Source of the DNA: Manihot esculenta | Lineage: Eukaryota > Streptophyta > Magnoliopsida > Malpighiales > Euphorbiaceae | Direction: 5' to 3' | DNA: 64,000 bases | NCBI RefSeq assembly: GCF_001659605.2 | Contig: NC_035176.2 | Span: forward strand, 28,204,716-28,268,715 | Part shown: piece by piece, positions 57,592 through 64,000 of the stretch | Layout of the letters: each line of letters begins with the position of its first letter | How positions within the stretch are numbered: the first letter of the stretch is position 1 | Position numbers and translations under genes: made by a program | Notes under the pieces: model-generated | What the model was told of the DNA's origin: nothing | The model's database searches: none | Seen by the model: the letters and a program-made list of their open reading frames with translations, nothing else

Positions 57592-60500
57592 TTATGCAGC
57601 GAACCCTTTGTCAAGAGAGCTCCATGGACCAGATGGAAAGCTCAGACAAGCTTGTCCTGATGCTTCCGCCATCTGTTCTTCTCCAATTCCAGCATTGCAG
57701 AGGTTTGCAATAGAGCGCATATGCTTCATTCCGTACTGCGACAAGGATCCACAACGCCTCTCAAATGTCCTCACCTACACAACATAACAGGACAACTTAT
57801 CAAGAGAGATGGGTAAAGTGGATATCAAATTGGTGTCCTCTGAAGATAAGAAGTAGAAATATTACGAGTGTTCGGAGGCAGGCCCAATCATCAACAAGAG
57901 GTTGTCCAGCAGGACGAACAGTGTCCAGCACCTCTGAGGCTTTTTCAATTCCAAATAGGAGCTTCCCAACAAGTTTTATGCTGTGGTCTATATGCATCCT
58001 ATGAGACATTGCTTCAACAAACTGCTTCTGAGCTTCAATCTTTCTAGCGGAGCCATCAGGGGCCTTGCGATACTGTAGAAAATAGATGGCAGCTACAGTT
58101 TAGATTGAGTAAAAGCTCAAGAGTTGGCTGTTTTCAGAAAAGTAAGATATTGAAAATGGGATAATCTCCACTGTGTTGGAATGATGCATGATTTCCAGTT
58201 CTTACAAAAGTAATTCTGACGATTCTAACTAATTTAATCAAAATACTCATTCTCATTACACCTACCTTCAGCATAGAAATAATGAATTTTTTTGCACAAG
58301 TAGATTCTTCCTTTTCCAATTAATGATTCACAACATTAAAAAGAAAATACTTCAATTTCATATGGAATAAAGAGGTAGAACAAATACCTTTTGCCAGAAA
58401 TGTATGAGATCAGCATCACGCTGGTTAACAGCTTTTGAAGGCAGTCTCAAAGTGTTCTCTTCCACAAAAGTATAGTTATCATTTGCTGGATTTGTACCCA
58501 TATACCGGAAGAGATCATTCTTGCTAAGTCCTATATCACCATATTGCATCACATGAGAGCCATAAACAGAATTGTCACTTGCAGTTCTCCTTTTAACCTG
58601 CAAATGGATCACAATATATCCAGATGACAACGCAGGCAAGCAAAGACACCATATCAGAGTGAAGGCACTTAGCGATGTACTCCACTGTTTACTTCAAACA
58701 ATGAAATTAATGACTTTGTGATGTAGAGTCATACGAAGAAATGAACACTCAAATTATATTAGTTCTCACTTGTCAATATCAATGATAAGTAGCTCTCCAA
58801 TAACATACTGAGAAGATATATGTACTCATAGATAATATTAGTCCTCCCGCTATGAGGATTAGGAACCTGAAGATAAGTAAATAGTAATACCAATCCAATC
58901 TAATTAGGATTATAAAAATCAACCCTAATTCAGAAATTCTAAATAAGAGAATTCCCAAGTAATTAAGATACTATTGTCTAAAATGTCCAAAATCATAGAA
59001 ATCTAAAATTTTTAATTTAGGTTGAAAAAAATTAAATCAAAAGAATTTAGGAATTTAGTTTCTCTTGACTGCATCACTTGTTATTCCACAATGGCAACAT
59101 GACATGGATGGATAAATGTTCTTACCAGTTGATATTGTTGATGTAGAGTTTCTGTCCGTAAATTATGCATGTCACTGTTGAAAAGTTCAAAATATTAAAA
59201 CATGTATGAAAACAAGCAATTGGCAATTGAAAACATCAATAAACTTAGCAAATTATAGAAAAGTAAATGATATGCTTGCATCTAATGGCTATGCTCTCCT
59301 TTCAGTACCAACATCCTGACATCTAGTTGAACAATAGATCTGAACACAAAAACTCAGCATACCTGTCCTCCATCCAAGCAACACTATACAAGTCACCCAA
59401 ACAGGTGTCATATTCTGGGGGAGGACTAGGATACTCTCCAGGGCAGTAGGTTCCCCAACTACTCTCCACTGCATTAGATGCTGTGGTTGCATAAATATTC
59501 AAACCCTCAGGAAGAAGGCCCTCAAAGATGCTCCCAGATTCACAAGCTTCAAGATAGAACACCTACAATTATAAAGATACCGCCTGTCAAAAAGAATTAA
59601 CTTGCTGAAACTGATATGACATTTTTAGTTGAGTTCAGTGAGCAATTTACCAAGCTTTTATAGCTCCCAGACGCATGCTTCTTTTTTAAGACATCAATCA
59701 GATCATCGGCATAAAGGTAAGGATTGGTAGGCATTCCTGATAGTAAACCAAAAAATGGACAAGGACCAACTTTTAGCAATTGGAAATAAGATCAATTTCT
59801 GAGAATTGATAAACAACAGTTCAATCCAATGAATACCGAGTAAGATGGATTAGCAAAGAAACAACATTTCTGGTAGTAGTTTTTCGGGGCTAATCAAAAC
59901 ATACTAACTGCTTGGAATTGAAAACACCATATTAAACTCAATTAACTTGTTTAACCTCAAGACTTATGCACAATAGAGACTGAGAGTTCCTAATTGTGGT
60001 CAACGAGAAAACTTTAGGGTATACCAAATAGCGTTCAATCCCTTCTCAAAATCGAACCTTGGTCTAGCACATTGTTCTTTAATCAAAAGGCAATCAGGAA
60101 ATTGGAAGAGGAGAAGTTAAAAGGTTCAAAATTTTGTAGCTATGTACTGCTGCTGTCCACCTTTATGGTTTAAGCCACAGACTAATTCTCCTTTCACACT
60201 TTTGCAACAGCAACATAAAAACCATTTTTCAGTTTGGTCACAAACTCTCAGAAGCATCCTAGTCCTATTACAAGGATATTAAGCACAGAAGCACTGAGAA
60301 CATTCTTCCCGAGATTATGACTTCAGTTTGAAACTAAAATGCAACGTCATCATTTGAGATTTAAAATCAGACAGAAAAGCAAATTTTTTTACATACTATT
60401 ACTAAGCATGTAATAGTTAAATTAGGATTGAAGCATTCAATTGATACTAACCTAGCACCCCAGGACCCCCATGATCGGAGTAATAAATGAAAATATGATC

Positions 60501-62500
60501 ATTAGGACCACTATCCACAACTTTCCCACTACCCCCAGTAAGAGCAGTTTTGTTTCCAAGGATAGCAGCAAAAAAATTGTTGACAGTTACATCTTCACCA
60601 GTGTAATCCTGCAATATGAAAATCCACCTAATGAGAAGGCAGGCACAATTTATTCATGGGTAAATTAACAAGATCCAGAAATAAGCACGCCTTTGGAACG
60701 CCTTTATAAACATCCTCGCCATGTGGATTGTTAATGATGACCCCAGGCCTTGGGTTCTCCTCATTATAAGCAATGTCATCATACATGAAAACCACAATAT
60801 TTTCCTCCCTCAGTCCACCTTTTCTCAATAGTTGATAGGCGTGGCAAATATCAGCCTGCAGAATCAAAGGATAGCCATCATCAATCAAAAGATAAAACGA
60901 TAAACATTGGCACCCCTAAACTGATCATTATGGAGCCACTGAGATTCATGCCACAAATTTGTAATGGATTTTTAGCAAATCAGGCTCAACAGTGATCTCC
61001 TGGATCTATTGGAATATTTTTTTAGAAAAATTGTGCATTTTCCTTAATTAACTTCAGACATTTTCTTAAAAGTTGATACACATATTATTTTGTAAAAAGA
61101 GTGCCTTCTGTTACTTGAGTGTTGCAGGGGTATTGTATGGTTGTTTTTGCCCATTTCTTCTCCAGTTGTTCTATAAAGAAGTCCTCCTAATGACCCATTC
61201 CCCTATGATTATGAGAGTTTCAATTTCAAACACTAAGAACTGCGAAAATTCAGAAGCTTTTAGTCATCTACCTCTGCAACAAGTATAAAAACTCTCTTGT
61301 GATCCTTCACTTGCTTCCCCCTCAACAAGAAAGAAATAAGAGAATAAAAGAAAAGAGATTAATACACGATTGAATGTCTTATCCACGTAAGACATTGGGC
61401 AGCTCCCAACGAGCTCAATGTGGGTTGTCAGTAGATGTTAAAGCTCATAATAACTATACAAACAGTAAACGAGCTAAAACAGAGCGTTTAGCTGTATGAC
61501 ATCCACATAGATCCAGCATTACAGCTAAGTAAATGAGTTTAGCTTGTCCTTTGTAAATATGCAAGCTTTTTGAGAAATTTCATCGCCTGACAGCAACACA
61601 ATAGGCACCGGCTCAAAGAAACTCTTCATTCAATCCCAGCAAATACAAGGTAAGAACACATAAACAATTGAAACCATTGGTAATACCAAGACAAGCAATG
61701 AAAGTAAACAACTAATCTTCGTCTGGTCAATAAAGAGCTCATTACTGGTTTTGATTTTTGACAATATTTGCACAGCTGAACAACATTAACCCTATGTTTG
61801 GATCCTTAGTTGTACAATGGAAATGAGGAGAAATTAAAGAGGGGAAATGAAAAGAAAAGAAAATAAGAAAAATTAAAATTCTTTACATTGTTCGGATACC
61901 TTGCTGCATTAGTGAAGTAATAAAAATTCTCCTCTATTTGAATTTACTTAATTGACATAAGTTATGATTTTCTTTATGCGGTATCAAGGATATGTAAGTA
62001 ATTTTAACATAAATATAATGTAATAATAGCTATTTCTCTCCATTAGAAATTTGGAAAGAAATTTTTTGGCTAGTAAACAGAAGTGGAGAAATGAAATTTC
62101 TCCTCTTTTCTCCTTCTTTCTCTTCTTTTTTTCCCCTCCAATTTGTTACCAAACAAAGTGATGGCTAGAAATTCAATTTCTTTTCTTTTCTTTTCTCCAC
62201 ATTTCCTTCCATCCAAACAAAGCATTAATCACCAAATAAGAACAACTAGAAGTGTACTCCAATCCAACTAAATCTTAATTCTAAACTACGTAGACTGAGA
62301 TACGAGGATCACTTTCCTCCTTTAAGACCACTAATTCTTTTTTCACCCCTACCCACGTCATCCTAAATTTTGCGTTGGTATTTTTTTTCTATTAATTTCA
62401 AAGTACGCAAACGCACCGGTGCTTTTAGCATGATTTCTTCATAGAACCATGAGATAGAAAATTTCGTTCTGTTTGGTTGTTGTTATACTTCCCGAAACTA

Positions 62501-62535
<35 letters not shown>

Positions 62536-63025
62536 CACAACTAATCTTATTTAGATATTCATCTTCCACCCTCCAAGCTCCAACAAGGAGCTCTAACTAA
62601 GAAAAGCCAGATTCATAAAAACTACACAACTTGATAATTCGAAATCACAAAATACAGTAGTAAAGAGTTAAAAATTATTCAGAAGGGAAAGAAAAAAGGT
62701 ACCCTCAGCCAACGCGTGAAGATAAAGTTGCAAAGGTTTAAAAAATATTTTTTAAGAAAATAATAATTAGCCGTAATATAGAAAATTAAGGAGTAATCAT
62801 TACCTGGTGCCTGTAATTCCAGTATCCGCTAGATCCAGCAAGAAGAATCGCCCATTTCGTCCCAGTGGAATCTTCATCCTTAGCATCATGAACGCCATCA
62901 GGATGGAAGAAACTAGCCATTTCCGATGGCAACCGGATAACGTCTTCGACGAGGTCTCGTCTACCGGCGGAGATACCGCATAGAGCAAACAATAAGAGAA
63001 TAACGCCGGCGGCGAGGCGCGTCAT
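57592..63025 (-). CDS. VPE: Vacuolar processing enzyme (legumain, peptidase C13)
   Basis: Nine exons on the minus strand: 63025-62804, 60855-60691, 60608-60452, 59736-59651, 59562-59363, 59174-59126, 58597-58388, 58072-57866 and 57774-57592, giving 492 aa, a normal length for the family. Residues 1-20 are a signal peptide. The asparaginyl endopeptidase domain begins [17 protein letters not shown]. The catalytic histidine is H175 in YYSDHGGPG and the catalytic cysteine C217 in YLEACESGS. The Pro-rich loop [11 protein letters not shown] follows. The C-terminal prodomain runs from about residue 330 to the end ([30 protein letters not shown]). Plant VPEs mature vacuolar and seed proteins and act in developmental cell death. 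Introns are GT-AG except intron 2, whose donor is GC (CCAAAG/GCGTGC). Confidence 0.95.
61790..62222. mobile_element. MITE-like insertion in VPE intron 1
   Basis: The ends are inverted: CCCTATGTTTGGAT at the left and ATCCAAACAAAG at the right, with purine-rich and pyrimidine-rich inner arms (GAAATGAGGAGAAATT and CTCCACATTTCC). The hexamer CATTAA flanks both sides (61784-61789 and 62223-62228), a probable target duplication. No ORF. Confidence 0.55.
62502..62533 (+). repeat. A(32) homopolymer in VPE intron 1
   Basis: An uninterrupted run of 32 A. In the transcript it is a poly-U tract. It could be the tail of a retroposed sequence, but no body was recognised beside it. Confidence 0.9.
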
Positions 63026-63118
63026 GATCGGTTTTCCGGTAAATCGGAAGGAACTTCGAATAGTTGGTGAAAAGTGAAAATATAGGTAGGCGGGTTTAAG
63101 ATAATAGGCAGGCGTGTT

Positions 63119-63127
63119 TATTTATAG
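63119..63127 (-). promoter_or_regulatory. TATA box of the VPE gene
   Basis: On the minus strand CTATAAATA lies about 95 bp upstream of the ATG at 63025, a normal distance for a plant gene with a short leader. Confidence 0.7.
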
Positions 63128-63129
63128 AC

Positions 63130-63352
63130 AGCTGTTGCTTAACAGATGGCCCAACTTATTCCAACTGGGTGGGTCCCGTTCTCCATAGACGGTCAGGATA
63201 CGATTATCTGACGAGAGGAGAAATGAAATCCCACCGTCATACGTCTGCGTTAAAACGGAGGATTAACGAAAGTTACACAGTAGCCCTGTGCGCATAATCC
63301 CTTCCCTTGCGTAAATATAGGAACGAGTAGATAAATTCTCCTTTATACTCGA

Positions 63353-63395
<43 letters not shown>

Positions 63396-64000
63396 TCTCA
63401 AAAAAAATATTTATATAATTAAAATTTTAATAAATCACATATAAATATCCAGACAATTTATTACAAATAAAATTTTCCATACTTTTTACAATTTTTTTAA
63501 CAATTTTCCATATATTATATTGGAGTTTCTATTATTATTTGCTTTAAAATAAAATAAATTTATTATTATGAAAATAAATTATATAATCAATTTAATTATC
63601 AATTTTTTTATAAAACTGAATTGAATTTAAATAATTAAAATTTTTAAAAATATAAATTAAATTAAAAAAAATTAAAAAATTAAACAAAATACAAATATTT
63701 GACTTTAATTTTTTAATGATTTAGAAACATATATTTTTTAATCTTATATTTTCTTTCATATTACTGAATAAAAAATAAATTATTAAATATTTTATCATTT
63801 AGTTTTTATATTTTAGAAAAATTTATAAATTAATTTCTTAGTTTTAAAAAATAAAAACATCATTTAGATATTAACAAATCTATTAATAAGTTATTTATTA
63901 AATTTAATTGTTCTACTATTTAATTTTATAATATAAAAATTTTATTAATTAATTTATTAATTTTATAAAAATTTAAATTAATTATACTTTATTAAAAATA
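63130..64000. other. VPE upstream region, then AT-rich DNA
   Basis: 63130-63350 is more complex and probably holds the VPE promoter. An (AT)n run follows at 63355-63391, and then AT-rich DNA without features to the end of the window. Confidence 0.5.

Overview
This is a plant nuclear window. The coding genes have spliced introns with GT-AG or GC-AG borders, the intergenic DNA is very AT-rich, and the retrotransposons are plant Ty3/gypsy types. All five host genes are plant families. The LTR sequence style and the gene sequences look like a eudicot of the Euphorbiaceae such as Manihot or Hevea, but that placement is inference from memory, not something the sequence proves.

Layout. (1) 1-19721 is a nest of three related Tekay/Del-type Ty3/gypsy elements. 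The host element B runs off the left edge; its pol survives as pieces at 1-259, 4696-5776 and 15677-17303, and its 3' LTR is 17412-19721. Element A (260-4695, TSD GAGTA) sits in B's RT region and has two apparently identical LTRs separated by only 72 bp. Element C (5777-15676, TSD ATGAT) sits at B's RNase H/integrase junction. It is complete, with near-identical LTRs, a PBS, a PPT and one uninterrupted gag-pol frame. (2) 19722-20005 holds the site into which B inserted: the E-domain end of a decayed PPR gene on the minus strand. (3) 20451-23531 is the 3' part of a different LTR element, rich in tandem repeats. (4) 23532-32400 is AT-rich and holds a 7-exon neprosin-family gene (minus, 25023-26996) and MITE-like pieces. 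(5) 32400-36251 is a two-exon GT14-type glycosyltransferase gene (plus). (6) 36252-43560 is AT-rich, with a SINE-like head, a small arabinogalactan-peptide gene (40112-40309, plus) and a LINE RNase H relic. (7) 43970-48921 is a four-exon DUF1639 gene (minus) with a probable intron in its 5' UTR. (8) 50900-57590 is intergenic, with a hAT-like MITE and a decayed chromovirus pol of another lineage. (9) 57592-63025 is a nine-exon vacuolar processing enzyme (legumain) gene (minus), followed by its promoter and AT-rich DNA to the end.

The host genes are single-copy housekeeping or secretory genes with no operon-like relation. Three have secretory or Golgi-type N-termini: the VPE, the arabinogalactan peptide and the GT14 enzyme. 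The neprosin-like protein probably does too. I saw no tRNA, rRNA or CRISPR array. The most unusual signals are an interrupted palindrome (TTCGGC-N-GCCGAA) repeated throughout the young LTRs, an LTR-PPT-LTR element that lacks a PBS, two GC-AG introns, and a splice-created upstream ORF at the GT14 start. I found no convincing wholly new biological system.
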